This document shows positions 44,071 through 56,693 of a stretch of 64,000 nt of DNA, piece after piece. Each line of letters begins with the position of its first letter. Positions within the stretch are counted from its first letter, which is position 1. A program made the translations under genes and the position numbers. The stretch spans positions 4,652,001-4,716,000 of the forward strand of contig NZ_LT630003.1 in NCBI RefSeq assembly GCF_900105615.1. Reading direction: 5' to 3'. Under the pieces are notes generated by a model. It was not told the DNA's origin, did no database searches, and saw nothing but the letters and a program-made list of their open reading frames with translations. The stretch comes from Lacrimispora sphenoides JCM 1415 (GTDB taxonomy: Bacteria > Bacillota > Clostridia > Lachnospirales > Lachnospiraceae).

Positions 44071-45222
44071 TTAATCTTTAAACAGAGCTTCCAGACGTTT
44101 GTTAAACACTGTGACGGCGGCGCCGATGATCCCTGCGTCACGGCTGATGGAAGGCTCAATTAAGAGGGTGTTTTGTGTCAGGGTGGTGCGGAGCGTATCT
44201 TGTATTTTCTGAAGCAAGCCTTCTCCTAAAGCAAGAGGTACAATTCCTGTCAGTACGCAATGCTGGATATCCAAAAGATAGGATATGTTGGACAAAGTAA
44301 AGCTTAAATAGGGACAGAGATAATTAATGATATCTTCCCGTATGGACTCCGGCAGGCCGGGATTTTGCTGCAGGCTGATCTGAAAATGCTTATATATGGC
44401 ATTTAAATTAATAAGCTGCTCAAATGGGGTTGGTTCAGGCACCTCTGTTCCCGGTATCTGACAGGAGCTGATCATCATGTTTCCGATCTCTCCTGATTTA
44501 TGAGTGGCACCGTACCACAGCTCCCCATTCATCATATAGCTGACACCACAGCCTGTACCCAGAGTGAAATATATAAGATCCTGGTATTCCGGGTTCTTGC
44601 GGCGTAGGAAGGCCTCCCCCTGGCAGGCAAACTTTACATCATTGTCAAGGAAAAACGGAACTGTCAAAGTTGAGGCAAATTCCGAAAATGCATCTACAAA
44701 TGGAACTTCATGTTCAATATTCATTCCTGACATATGAATGATGCTGTTTGTTTCCGGGTTAATCATAGCGGGAAAACCGATTCCAATACCCAGAACCGGA
44801 ATGTGGTCATTGTCAGCCAGGGTCATTAAGGTATTGATTTCTTTTGTCAGCTTAGATAATTTCAGGGTATGATTCTGAGCGGGAAGATAAATGGATCTGC
44901 AGTACTGGCAGGTGCCCAGCATATCAACCAGACCCAGATGAACAACCTGGCCTTCGAATTCAATGCCAATGGCATAACAGGCTCTTGGGTTAAACTTAAG
45001 GAGATGACCTTTCCGCCCGGCTCCGGAGCTCTGCTCTGTCTCTTCTAACTCAATGACAATGCCCAGCTCCAGCAGTTTATCTACAATTTTTGAGACAGTG
45101 GGGAAGCTGATGCCTGTGATACGGACCAATTCCGCCCGGCTCATAAGATGCTGGTTTCGGAATAAGTCAAAAATCATCATACGGTTTTTTGTTTTAAGAT
45201 ATCTTGGCATGTATTGGTTCAA
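44071..45222 (-). CDS. ROK-family transcriptional repressor
   Basis: The 383-aa protein has an N-terminal winged helix (MSRAELVRITGISFPTVSKI VDKLL) and a ROK sugar-kinase-like domain: CYAIGIEFEGQVVHLGLVD, VLGIGIGFPAMINPETN, FFLDNDVKFACQGEAF, LGTGCGVSYMMNGELW and HKSGEIGNMMIS. The CxCGxxGC zinc site of many ROK proteins is absent, so sugar binding rather than kinase activity is likely. It is divergent from the SIS isomerase and BadF-type kinase genes, which it probably controls. Family members usually bind xylose, glucose or N-acetylglucosamine derivatives. Confidence 0.88.
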   Translation of the reverse strand: MNQYMPRYLKTKNRMMIFDLFRNQHLMSRAELVRITGISFPTVSKIVDKLLELGIVIELEETEQSSGAGRKGHLLKFNPRACYAIGIEFEGQVVHLGLVDMLGTCQYCRSIYLPAQNHTLKLSKLTKEINTLMTLADNDHIPVLGIGIGFPAMINPETNSIIHMSGMNIEHEVPFVDAFSEFASTLTVPFFLDNDVKFACQGEAFLRRKNPEYQDLIYFTLGTGCGVSYMMNGELWYGATHKSGEIGNMMISSCQIPGTEVPEPTPFEQLINLNAIYKHFQISLQQNPGLPESIREDIINYLCPYLSFTLSNISYLLDIQHCVLTGIVPLALGEGLLQKIQDTLRTTLTQNTLLIEPSISRDAGIIGAAVTVFNKRLEALFKD

Positions 45223-45317
45223 GGCAAAGCTCCCTTCTGCGGTATCATTATACTAGAATCATAGCATTAGAACTACAGTCAGTCAAACAATTTTCAGCTT
45301 TCTATAAGGAGGAACAC

Positions 45318-46388
45318 ATGGCACAGAAAATGATGGAATACATTAAGGAACAACCTGCAATATGGGCAAGAATGGCAGAGGAAAGGGAGGATATTTTCCG
45401 GGAACTGAAGGAATTTGAATTGAACCCTGTAAAACGGATTCTGATCATTGGTTCAGGCAGCTCTTACATTGCAGCAATGGCAGCAGCAGACTTTATGGAG
45501 AAGATCCTTGGGATAGAAACAACTGCAGCAGTACCTACCCGCTTAAATGGTTTTATAAAGATTTTGAAGCCTGAAGATACCATGGTCATAGCGGTATCCC
45601 AGTCAGGAAAAAGTACTTCTACCATATCGGCAGTAAAAGAATGGAGAGAAAAAGGATTTACAGTTATCACTGTAACATCAGATATAAAGTCACCTGTCGC
45701 TTTACAAGGAAACCTGCATCAGCTTATCGCATGCGGGGAAGAAACTGTGGGGCCTAAAACAAAAGGAATGACTGGAACGGTTCTAACTTTAAGCTTCATG
45801 GGATTGGTACTGGGGCAGCGATGGGATCGGGTGGAGGAAGATCAGTTTACTCATTTCCTGGATGAATTAAATAAATCCATAAAGGCAGCGCCTTCCAATA
45901 TAGAGGCCTCCATGGAATTCTGTAAAAGAAATGAAGATCTGCTTGCGTCCATGCAGCATTTTACCCTGATATCAGAGGACGCCGGATACTATACGGTTCA
46001 GGAAGGGGCTTTGAAAATTCTGGAAACCTTATACGTACCTGCTTCGGCTTATGAATTTGAGGAGTATTTGCATGGAATTAATAACACCATTGAGCCTGGA
46101 CTTTGCAATCTGTTTTTACCTGCAGGAACTCATAATTCAGAACGTATGGCAGTTTTAGAGAGATATTCCAGGGAAAAGGGCTGCATTAATTTTGTCATAA
46201 CCTCTCTGGATTGGGAGAGCGGCAGTCATGTCTTGAATCTGTCAGGAAGCCAAGAACCGTACTTTTCCATGTTCCAGGCTTTGCTCGCTTTTCAGATCAT
46301 GAGTGTTTATGGATCAGAACGTAAATGCATTGAATGTGATACCCCCAAATTTCATGATTTTTACAAGGTAATGAACACAAAGGCATAA
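45318..46388 (+). CDS. Double-SIS phosphosugar isomerase/deaminase (GlmS C-terminal / AgaS type)
   Basis: The 356-aa protein has two SIS domains. The first (ILIIGSGSSYIAAMAAADFM, TMVIAVSQSGKSTSTISAVK) carries the Ser/Thr phosphate-binding loop. The second (FTLISEDAGYYTVQEGALKI) keeps the EGALKI helix and the glutamate of the isomerase family. It resembles the isomerase half of glucosamine-6-phosphate synthase without the glutamine domain, as in AgaS or FrlB-type deaminases and deglycases. I start at ATG 45318 (AAGGAGGAA before it), 114 bp inside a longer frame that would run into the ROK promoter. Confidence 0.88.
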   Translation: MAQKMMEYIKEQPAIWARMAEEREDIFRELKEFELNPVKRILIIGSGSSYIAAMAAADFMEKILGIETTAAVPTRLNGFIKILKPEDTMVIAVSQSGKSTSTISAVKEWREKGFTVITVTSDIKSPVALQGNLHQLIACGEETVGPKTKGMTGTVLTLSFMGLVLGQRWDRVEEDQFTHFLDELNKSIKAAPSNIEASMEFCKRNEDLLASMQHFTLISEDAGYYTVQEGALKILETLYVPASAYEFEEYLHGINNTIEPGLCNLFLPAGTHNSERMAVLERYSREKGCINFVITSLDWESGSHVLNLSGSQEPYFSMFQALLAFQIMSVYGSERKCIECDTPKFHDFYKVMNTKA

Positions 46389-46402
46389 TTCAGGAGGGTA
46401 TG

Positions 46403-47323
46403 ATGAAATACTATGCTGGTTTAGACATAGGCGGATCTGTCGCGCGAATGAAGATCGAATCTGCTGAGGGCAATGTCATAGGAGAGTTTTATGGTACGGG
46501 AGGTACCATGAATACAGATGGGTTTGAGCTATGCAATGAAAAGTACCGTAAGTTTATTCTGCCGGTGCTGAAAGAAAATTACTTAAAAGCAGAAGATTGT
46601 ATACGGATTTGCATTGCTGCCAGCGGAATTGATTCCAAAAGGCAGGAAGAGGAATGCCTGAGATCTTTCACAGGAATGGGTTTTAACTGGGAAAGCATAG
46701 CAGTCCATAATGATTGTGAGATTTTTCTTCATATGTCCTCAGGACCGGCAATTGTACTGATAAGCGGCACCGGTTCCATTGCATTTGCCAGAGGGGAGTC
46801 CGGAGAGATTACGCGCTGCGGCGGCTGGGGCCATGTGCTAAGTGATGAGGGAAGCGGCTTTCATATGGGAATGAAAGTAATAAAGGAAGCTGCCGGCCAT
46901 ATTGACGGAAGACAGGACTGTCCGGTTCTTTATAAGTTATTCGCAGAAAAAAGCGGCTTAACAACATTAGATGAGATTAATGTTTTTGTTAATGACAAGC
47001 TGATGGAGAAGGCGGAAATTGCCTCTTATTCAATTCTTGCAGAAAAGGCCTGTATTATGGGAGAGGAAGCGGGATTAAAGATCATCAGGGAGTGCAGGGA
47101 TGAATTGTTTTCTCTTGTCAGAGATGTTTATAATAAAGCCGGGCTTCATAAGTATAAGGGAGAAAAGCTCGTAGAACTATGGTATTGGGGAAGTGTGCTG
47201 TTAAAAAATAAGATTTTAAGGGATGAATTGTCTCATATCATTGATCGTGATTTTCCAAAGATCATCATTAAAATTCCTGAATTATCAGCACTGGATACGG
47301 CTTTGGAGTTAGCGAAACGTTAA
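46403..47323 (+). CDS. BadF/BadG-type ATPase, likely N-acetylglucosamine-type sugar kinase
   Basis: The 306-aa protein has the ASKHA kinase pattern: YYAGLDIGGSVARMKIES, the phosphate loop SGPAIVLISGTGSIAFAR, CGGWGHVLSDEGSGFHMG, and WYWGSVLLKN near the end. BadF-type sugar kinases such as N-acetylglucosamine kinase share this order. The adjacent SIS isomerase supports an amino-sugar pathway (phosphorylation then isomerisation/deamination). Two ATGs follow the AGGAGGG site; I prefer the second (46403), which gives normal spacing. Confidence 0.85.
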   Translation: MKYYAGLDIGGSVARMKIESAEGNVIGEFYGTGGTMNTDGFELCNEKYRKFILPVLKENYLKAEDCIRICIAASGIDSKRQEEECLRSFTGMGFNWESIAVHNDCEIFLHMSSGPAIVLISGTGSIAFARGESGEITRCGGWGHVLSDEGSGFHMGMKVIKEAAGHIDGRQDCPVLYKLFAEKSGLTTLDEINVFVNDKLMEKAEIASYSILAEKACIMGEEAGLKIIRECRDELFSLVRDVYNKAGLHKYKGEKLVELWYWGSVLLKNKILRDELSHIIDRDFPKIIIKIPELSALDTALELAKR

Positions 47324-47394
47324 GTTCCATAGGAACCATCATTGTTGTATGTGGAAAACTTAAGAAATAGAATATTTCAGCAGAGAAAGAGGGG

Positions 47395-47432
47395 GCTGCC
47401 ACACTAAGTGATTAGTGTGCAGCTTCTTTTTG
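47395..47432 (+). terminator. Rho-independent terminator
   Basis: GCTGC and CACACTAA pair with TTAGTGTG and CAGC around a GTGA loop with one bulge, then TTCTTTTT. Confidence 0.8.
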
Positions 47433-47495
47433 TGTGCGTCCAACGTTGGGATCTAAATCAGTTATGCAGTCCGGTATCTGACGGAAACGGCATTC

Positions 47496-48140
47496 TTATG
47501 GATTGTATCCTTTAATCAGTGAAAGGCCGTGAATATAGTGCTGCTTAATAAGCTCGGAGGCAAGGTCAAATTGGCCGGAGCTGTAGGCCTTGACGATATC
47601 CCCGTGCTGCTTGGTGGAACAGGACCGGTCCTCAGCTGTGCGGATAGCAAACTTTATTAGAAGGAAACGGATAAGATTGTATCTCTTATAGGTTTCTTTC
47701 AAGAACTGGTTGCCGCAGAAGTCAAAGAATGTCTTATGAAAATGGAAGTCTGCATCAAAGTAGGCATCGTCATCCGAAGCAATTGACTGCTTTTTTAAAT
47801 ATTCTTTCAAATACTTTGTCACTTCCTTATCGGTACCCTTGGCAATGGTCATATTGAGAGCTACACAAGAGATGGACGCAATGAATTCATTGATTTCTTC
47901 CGCATATCCATAGTCAAAGTTGATTACCTGGGCACCTGTTTTTGTAACCTCTTTTACGAGACCGTCCTGATAAAGCTTGTTGATGGTATCCCGCACCGGT
48001 GTGGAGGAAACCTGAAAGCGTTCCTGCAGTTCTCTGTTTGTTATTTTGCTTCCCAGAGGAATGGTTCCGCTCATGATTTCATTTTTTAGGATGTTGTAGA
48101 TCTGTTCGCTTAAGGTCATTTTCACAAGAGTACTCTTCAT
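47496..48140 (-). CDS. GntR-family regulator (FCD subfamily)
   Basis: Residues 1-75 form the GntR winged helix (LSEQIYNILKNEIMSGTIPL, LQERFQVSSTPVRDTINKL). Residues ~85-205 form an all-helical FCD-type effector domain with metal-type ligands in DADFHFHKTFFDFCGN and HGDIVKAYSSGQF. It binds a small carboxylic or amino acid. It is divergent from the tyrosine phenol-lyase gene, whose promoter carries a 9-bp inverted repeat, a likely target. AAGGAGAA precedes the ATG. Confidence 0.9.
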   Translation of the reverse strand: MKSTLVKMTLSEQIYNILKNEIMSGTIPLGSKITNRELQERFQVSSTPVRDTINKLYQDGLVKEVTKTGAQVINFDYGYAEEINEFIASISCVALNMTIAKGTDKEVTKYLKEYLKKQSIASDDDAYFDADFHFHKTFFDFCGNQFLKETYKRYNLIRFLLIKFAIRTAEDRSCSTKQHGDIVKAYSSGQFDLASELIKQHYIHGLSLIKGYNP

Positions 48141-48290
48141 CTTCTTCTCCTTCCTGGTTGTTTAATTGTATTTTTCATTTTACTATAAATCTCTCTTAAA
48201 AGCAATAAAAGGGACAATTGTCGATCGGACATGACAACATATCTCCCAGAACTGTAAGAATAAAAATATTAAAAAACAGTCTAAATAATA

Positions 48291-48318
48291 TTGACAAAGC
48301 GCTTTTTTATTATATAAT
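48291..48318 (+). promoter_or_regulatory. Promoter of the tyrosine phenol-lyase gene with cre-like core
   Basis: TTGACA (48291-48296) and TATAAT (48313-48318) are 16 bp apart, near consensus. Within the spacer AAAGCGCTTT (48296-48305) is the symmetric core of a catabolite-responsive element, so CcpA repression on good sugars is plausible; the outer cre bases are not conserved. Confidence 0.75.
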
Positions 48319-48331
48319 ATAACCAATAGAT

Positions 48332-48357
48332 GTGATGCATCATACATAATGCATCAC
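48332..48357 (+). promoter_or_regulatory. Inverted-repeat operator, likely GntR target
   Basis: GTGATGCAT and ATGCATCAC are exact reverse complements with an 8-bp spacer, starting 14 bp after the -10 box. The arms fit a GntR-type dimer. Confidence 0.7.
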
Positions 48358-48385
48358 AATCCGAGCTTAAAAGCAGAATAAAAAA

Positions 48386-50125
<1,740 letters not shown>

Positions 50126-50167
50126 AACTTAGAATGAAACAGATCGCTTAGTTTTGAAATAAGGGAA

Positions 50168-50214
50168 AATGCTGTTTTTAGCCTGGAAGGGCTGGAAACA
50201 GCATTCTTCTTATA
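50168..50214 (+). terminator. Rho-independent terminator of tpl
   Basis: AATGCTGTTT pairs with AAACAGCATT, with an inner AGCC/GGCT pair, then CTTCTTAT. Confidence 0.75.
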
Positions 50215-50298
50215 TGAGCTACAACATTGATGCGCTGTTAAGATTGAAATTATACATATTGCACAAAAAACATTTATTTAATTAAACAAATTTGCAAA

Positions 50299-50327
50299 TA
50301 GACATCTACAAAGATCCGTGATATACT
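50299..50327 (+). promoter_or_regulatory. Promoter of the antiterminator operon
   Basis: TAGACA (50299-50304) and TATACT (50322-50327) are 17 bp apart, placing the start just before the leader hairpin. Confidence 0.6.
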
Positions 50328-50367
50328 GCGTTTAGAAAATAGATGTGTAGTTTGTGACTGGTAAGGC

Positions 50368-50436
50368 AGGCAAGGTCTACAGGGTTGTTATCACATATCC
50401 TAGTTATGTGATGGTCCTCGTAGCTTGTCTTTTTTT
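50368..50436 (+). terminator. Leader terminator/attenuator before the BglG-type gene
   Basis: AGGCAAG pairs with CTTGTCT and CTAC with GTAG; an inner stem pairs ATCACAT with ATGTGAT. A run of seven T's follows, 16 bp before the antiterminator start. GGGTTGTTA inside it resembles the left part of an antiterminator-binding (RAT) site, so self-control by antitermination is likely. Confidence 0.7.
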
Positions 50437-50452
50437 ATTACTGGAAGGGCTT

Positions 50453-51292
50453 ATGAAAATTGAAAAAGTTTTGAACAATAACATGGTATCAGCTTATAAT
50501 ACCGAGGGGAAAGAAATCATACTGAAGGGTAAATCCATTGGCTTTGGAAAGAAAAAGGGCGATGAGGTGGACCGGAAGCTGGTGGAGCGGGTATTTGTAC
50601 AGAATGATAAGCGGGATGCCCGTCACTTTGAAGAGTATTTCGCAAAGCTTCCCCAGGAATACTGGGATATCAGTGAACAGACTGTTGATTACGCCAAAAG
50701 CGAGTTTGGAATGCAGCTGGATTCCCGGATCATCCTTCCGGTGTGTGACCATATCGCCGGTGCGGTAGACCGTTATAAAAACGGAACCATTCTACGAAAT
50801 GCCATGCTTTGGGAGGGGAAACGGTTTTATCCCAATGAATTTCAAGTGGGTCAGTATGCGGTCGACTTAATTCGGAGAAGGCTTAATATTTCCATGGAAG
50901 AGGATGAAGCCATGTTCCTGGCGTTTCATTTTGTTTATGGACAGTTAAACCGTCAGGAAACCGATGATTTGGGGATAATTACGGAAGTTATTAAGGACAT
51001 TGTGGATATTGTGGAGGCCTCCTTTCAGATCAGGCTGAATACTGAGTCCTGGGATTACAGGCGTTTTGTGACCCACATCCGTTTTTTTGCCCAGCGCATG
51101 CTGCAGAATAAGCAGTATGAGGCAACCAATGAAGAGTGGTATCAGCTGCTAAAGGATAAGTACCGCAGAGCCTATAACTGTATCATTAAAATAGCAGATT
51201 ATATACACGACCGGTATTACTATGAAATAGACCGGGAAGAAATGATGTATCTGATGATTCACATAGAAAAAGTTACCAGAGAACTGATTTAA
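50453..51292 (+). CDS. BglG/LicT-family transcriptional antiterminator
   Basis: The 279-aa protein has an RNA-binding CAT domain (MKIEKVLNNNMVSAYNTEGK, GFGKKKGDEVD) and two PTS-regulated PRD domains. PRD1 has CDHIAGAVDRYKNG and LWEGKRFYPNEFQVGQYA; PRD2 has FVTHIRFFAQRML and YLMIHIEKVT. The histidines are phosphorylated by PTS proteins to signal sugar supply. When active it opens leader terminators. It precedes the beta-glucoside PTS gene, whose leader has a RAT-like site overlapping a terminator. Start ATG 50453; longer frames run through the leader hairpin. Confidence 0.93.
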   Translation: MKIEKVLNNNMVSAYNTEGKEIILKGKSIGFGKKKGDEVDRKLVERVFVQNDKRDARHFEEYFAKLPQEYWDISEQTVDYAKSEFGMQLDSRIILPVCDHIAGAVDRYKNGTILRNAMLWEGKRFYPNEFQVGQYAVDLIRRRLNISMEEDEAMFLAFHFVYGQLNRQETDDLGIITEVIKDIVDIVEASFQIRLNTESWDYRRFVTHIRFFAQRMLQNKQYEATNEEWYQLLKDKYRRAYNCIIKIADYIHDRYYYEIDREEMMYLMIHIEKVTRELI

Positions 51293-51303
51293 AACAGAGG
51301 GCT

Positions 51304-51408
51304 GGGATTGTTACCGGACAGGAAATATGGTCCGGGCAGGACCCTGCATGGAGAGTAGGCTGCAATGGTTATATTATTTGCAGGCTGCTTTTCGGCAGGG
51401 TCCTTTTT
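51304..51408 (+). promoter_or_regulatory. RAT antiterminator site overlapping a leader terminator
   Basis: GGGATTGTTACCGGAC at 51304 folds with GGTCCGGGCAGGACC (to 51343), matching the GGATTGTTACnG...GGCAGGnnnACC plan of LicT/SacT/BglG targets. The terminator arm GGACCCTGC (51339-51347) pairs with GCAGGGTCC (51395-51403), followed by TTTTT. The two structures share GGACCC, so only one can form: the standard switch for the PTS/GH1 genes downstream. Confidence 0.88.
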
Positions 51409-51503
51409 ATATATAAAATTGAATGATAAGGCGTTATATGATAGCCGGCAGACGCCTTTTCAGATAGATAACAATGAGTAAACCTTAATAAGGGGGAGTT
51501 AAT

Positions 51504-53375
51504 ATGGCATTTGATTATGCAAAGACCGCACAGACCTTACTTGAAAAGGTTGGCGGAGAAAATAATGTGAGCGGGCTGTCCCATTGTATGACACGCCTGC
51601 GGTTTGTACTGAAAGACAGTACAGTTCCTAAGGATTCTGAAATTGAAAAGGTGCCGGGTGTGATCCGGGTGGTCCGCCAGGGCGGACAGTTCCAGGTAGT
51701 TATCGGCAACGAGGTATCAAATGTATTTAAGGAACTTATAAAGCTTGGACATTTTGAAGAGAGCACCGGGAATAAGGATGAAGGTCCTAAGGAGAATTTG
51801 TTTTCACGTATGTGCAGCTTTGTAGCCGGCTGCATGACCCCTCTGCTTCCCGCCATGCTTGGCTGCGGTATGATCAAAGTAGTGCTGACACTTCTGACCA
51901 CCTTTTCGTTAGTGGATACGTCCGGAAGCACGTATGTGATTTTATCTGCAGTAGGAGATGCTTTCTTCTACTTCCTGCCCATTTTGCTGGCCATGACCAC
52001 AGCAAAGCGTCTTGGCTCCAACATTTATCTGGCTATGGTAGTAGCGGCTCTTTTGATCCATCCTGATATTACGGGTCTGCTTGGCCAGGGAAATACCACA
52101 TATTTTGGATTGCCTGTTACGGCTGCCGTATATAGCTCCTCCGTTCTTCCTATTTTCCTTATCGTTCCGATTATGGGATATATTGAACGGTTTGCTGATA
52201 AGGTTTGCCCCAACCTTTTAAAGGTATTTTTGAAACCGCTATTAGTCTTATTTATTACCGTGCCCATTGCATTAGTTGTTGTTGGACCCCTTGGAAGCAT
52301 TCTCGGAAATTATCTGGCAGACGGTATCAATTTCTTATACAGCAAAGCAGGCTGGCTCACCATCATGCTGATCTCTGCTGCCATGCCGTTTATCGTTATG
52401 ACAGGAATGCATTATGCATTGATTCCTATGTTCGCCATTAGTATGGCGACCTTTGGATTTGATGCAATTGTACTTATTACCATGTTCTGCTCCAACCTGG
52501 CTCAGGGAGGCGCATCCCTGGCTGTTGCAGTCCGCTCCAAGGATGAAAATGTAAAGTCTACCGCATCTGCCTGTGGAATCTCAGCAATTGTCGCAGGCGT
52601 TACAGAACCTGCTATGTATGGTGTGACATTAAAATACAAAACACCCATGATAGCAGCGGTAATCGGTGCAGCAGCATCAGGTCTTTATGCCGGAATTACC
52701 CATCTGGTAGCCTATTCCATGGGCGGTTCTCCCTCTACCTTGACCTTAATTACCATGATCGGCGGTGAGGGATTCGGCAATTTGATAAATGGTGTGATTG
52801 CCCTTGTTATCTCTCTGGCCGTATCCTTTGTCATGACTCTCATTCTTTATAAGCCGGAGGAGAAGACAGGGGAGCCGGAAACTTCCGGGAGTGCTCCTTC
52901 TGAAGAGAAAAAGCCGCTGGTGGAAACCATTGAACTTGCAAGCCCCCTTACAGGAAGGGTAATTTCTTTAACAGAGGTAGAGGATCCGGTATTTGCAGGC
53001 GGAGTGTTAGGAGAAGGGGTAGCCATAATCCCGGACGAGGGAAAGGTATATGCTCCTGCAGACGGAACCATCAGTGCTGTGACTGACACTAAGCATGCGG
53101 TTGGCATCACTACGGATACAGGAGCTGAGGTTATGATCCATGTAGGGCTTGATACGGTGCGTCTTGGAGGAGAAGGTTTTACCCTTCACTGCAGACAAGG
53201 GGACCGGGTCATAAAGGGAAGCCTGCTGCTGGAATTTGATATGGAGAAAATTAAGGAAGCAGGCTTATCGCTTACCACTCCTGTGCTTGTATCTAATATG
53301 AACAACTTTGTAAGCTTAAAGGCAGGAAGTAAAAAGCAGATCGAGGTTGGAGAGAAGCTGTTAACAATTGTTTAA
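51504..53375 (+). CDS. PTS beta-glucoside permease EIIBCA
   Basis: The 623-aa protein carries all three PTS domains: EIIB with phospho-Cys in GLSHCMTRLRFVLKD, EIIC (CMTPLLPAMLGCGMIKVVLT, GMHYALIPMFAISM, AGVTEPAMYGVTLKYKTP) and, after an acidic linker (~residues 455-475), EIIA with the active histidine in VMIHVGLDTVRLGGEGF. It imports beta-glucosides as 6-phosphates. GGGGGAG precedes the ATG. It is controlled by the leader switch upstream. Its EIIA could also serve the EIIA-less permease at 36042. Confidence 0.95.
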   Translation: MAFDYAKTAQTLLEKVGGENNVSGLSHCMTRLRFVLKDSTVPKDSEIEKVPGVIRVVRQGGQFQVVIGNEVSNVFKELIKLGHFEESTGNKDEGPKENLFSRMCSFVAGCMTPLLPAMLGCGMIKVVLTLLTTFSLVDTSGSTYVILSAVGDAFFYFLPILLAMTTAKRLGSNIYLAMVVAALLIHPDITGLLGQGNTTYFGLPVTAAVYSSSVLPIFLIVPIMGYIERFADKVCPNLLKVFLKPLLVLFITVPIALVVVGPLGSILGNYLADGINFLYSKAGWLTIMLISAAMPFIVMTGMHYALIPMFAISMATFGFDAIVLITMFCSNLAQGGASLAVAVRSKDENVKSTASACGISAIVAGVTEPAMYGVTLKYKTPMIAAVIGAAASGLYAGITHLVAYSMGGSPSTLTLITMIGGEGFGNLINGVIALVISLAVSFVMTLILYKPEEKTGEPETSGSAPSEEKKPLVETIELASPLTGRVISLTEVEDPVFAGGVLGEGVAIIPDEGKVYAPADGTISAVTDTKHAVGITTDTGAEVMIHVGLDTVRLGGEGFTLHCRQGDRVIKGSLLLEFDMEKIKEAGLSLTTPVLVSNMNNFVSLKAGSKKQIEVGEKLLTIV

Positions 53376-53384
53376 TCATTTTGA

Positions 53385-54836
<1,452 letters not shown>

Positions 54837-54882
54837 AAGAACAGGGATGTTTTCCTTGCTGTATGAAGAGGTAAAATAAGGA

Positions 54883-54936
54883 AGAGGACATTTTAAGTTT
54901 CTGTATGAATCAGGAACTTTAAGATGTCCTCTTTTT
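54883..54936 (+). terminator. Strong terminator of the beta-glucoside operon
   Basis: AGAGGACAT pairs with ATGTCCTCT, extended by TTAAGTT/AACTTTAA and CTG/CAG, then TTTTTG. Confidence 0.88.
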
Positions 54937-55064
54937 GTGGTACTATGATTTTAGTATATTTTTTTACGATTGAAAATACAGGTACTGAAATTATTCTCTT
55001 ATATTTCTTTTTTAGATTTTATATAATCTACTCATGAATGTGGGGCATACAGGGGGGATCTGAC

Positions 55065-56693
55065 ATGGTTAAAATTTTTCTTGCTGAGGATGAAAAAATA
55101 GTCCGTGAGGGAATTAAAAATGGTATTCCGTGGGAAAGATACGGATTTGAGTTTGCAGGGGAAGCACCGGATGGGGAGCTGGCATATCCATTGATCCTAA
55201 AGGCAAAGCCAGATATCCTGCTTACTGACATCCGAATGCCCTTTATGGATGGGCTTGAGCTGGCTGAGATGGTAAAGAGAGAACTTCCGGACCTTCGCAT
55301 CATGTTTTTCAGCGGATATGATGACTTTGAATACGCAAAGCGGGCCATAAAGATCGGTGCAGCGGATTACCTTCTTAAGCCTGTCAGCAGCAGCCAGCTG
55401 CTAGAGGCTCTGGAGCGCATGAGCGAAGCCATTATCCAGGAGAAAAGCGAAAGAGGGTATAAACTGGAGTTTCTAAAGCAACAGGAAGAAAGTAAGCGGA
55501 TGGAGCGGGACCGGCTGTTTGATACCATTGTATCAGGAAACTTAAGCCTTCAGGAGATCCTTATTAAGGGTCGGGAACACAGTCTGTCCTTAAGCGCTCC
55601 GGTATATAATCTGATTTTGTTTCAGGCGAGGGTTTCCGGCAGCCAGGAACAGTTTACGGACCAGGTTGTTATGTTTGATGAAATGATAAAGGACCGGTTT
55701 GAGAACAGGGCAGAGGTCATCGTATTTAACCGCTTAACAGAAGGGTATGCATTTCTGGTCATGGGAAATGACTGGGAAGATCTTGATAGAAAGGCGGCTG
55801 CCTGCTCTAAGCTTTTGGTCCGCCTTGTGGAGTCCTGTCCGGGCATGGAGTATTTCGGAGGAATCGGTGTTCCGGTATGCAGGCTCGGTGAGCTCAGAAC
55901 CTGCTTTAAGGCGGCAAGCCGGGCCTATGCCTGCCGGTACATGCTGGAATACAACCAGCTTCTTACGGCAGAAGCGGCTGTCCGGCTTCATGACGATTCA
56001 GGAACCATCAGCCTGGAAGGGATGGACATAACCAAACTTAGCCGGGATATTGTTCCTAATTTCCTTAAAAACGGTTCAATTTCAGAGGTGAAGTATTTTC
56101 TGGAAGAATATTTAGAGGCTTGCGGGAATAATTTTAAGTCCTTAATCTTCCGGCAGTATTTGCTGATGGATGTTTATCTTGCTGTCATCGGTTTTGTCAC
56201 TCAGCTTGGTTTTGAGCCGGAACAGGTCTTAAAGGAATTTGGGGATGGGAAGGCCTTAAAGCCTTGTGTGGGATCTGAAGAAGTGGCGGTAAAGTACGCC
56301 AGGGAGATCCTTACAAAAGCCATTACCCTTCGCACCACCTGTTCCCAGAAAAAGTACCGCCTGGTTCTTGATAAATCCAGGGATTACATTGAACGTCACT
56401 ATAAGGATGAGGACATTTCTTTAAATGTGGTGGCCTCCAGCGTGAATATAAGCCCCAATTACTTCAGCACCATATTCAGCCAGGAGATGGGGATCACCTT
56501 TGTGGAATATTTAACAAAGGTCCGTATGGAAGCGGCAAAGGAGCTGCTTCTTAAGACAGACCTTCGGGCCTCGGAAATCGGATATCAGGTGGGGTATAAA
56601 GATCCCCATTATTTCAGCTACATATTTAAAAAGACTCATGGAATTACGCCGAAAGCATTCCGGTCAGGAGGCAGAAATGATGCAAAAACGTGA
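55065..56693 (+). CDS. YesN-type response regulator with AraC output domain
   Basis: The 542-aa regulator has a receiver domain (MVKIFLAEDEKIVREGI, phospho-acceptor Asp55 in LLTDIRMPFMDG, FFSGYDDFEYAK, LLKPVSS), a long central helical region and a C-terminal AraC double helix-turn-helix (LNVVASSVNISPNYFSTIFS, ASEIGYQVGYKDPHYFSYIF). Such proteins control carbohydrate transporters. ATG 55065 follows GGGGGGA. It overlaps the kinase gene by 17 bp, and both precede the YtfQ-type sugar transporter, their probable target. Confidence 0.93.
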   Translation: MVKIFLAEDEKIVREGIKNGIPWERYGFEFAGEAPDGELAYPLILKAKPDILLTDIRMPFMDGLELAEMVKRELPDLRIMFFSGYDDFEYAKRAIKIGAADYLLKPVSSSQLLEALERMSEAIIQEKSERGYKLEFLKQQEESKRMERDRLFDTIVSGNLSLQEILIKGREHSLSLSAPVYNLILFQARVSGSQEQFTDQVVMFDEMIKDRFENRAEVIVFNRLTEGYAFLVMGNDWEDLDRKAAACSKLLVRLVESCPGMEYFGGIGVPVCRLGELRTCFKAASRAYACRYMLEYNQLLTAEAAVRLHDDSGTISLEGMDITKLSRDIVPNFLKNGSISEVKYFLEEYLEACGNNFKSLIFRQYLLMDVYLAVIGFVTQLGFEPEQVLKEFGDGKALKPCVGSEEVAVKYAREILTKAITLRTTCSQKKYRLVLDKSRDYIERHYKDEDISLNVVASSVNISPNYFSTIFSQEMGITFVEYLTKVRMEAAKELLLKTDLRASEIGYQVGYKDPHYFSYIFKKTHGITPKAFRSGGRNDAKT

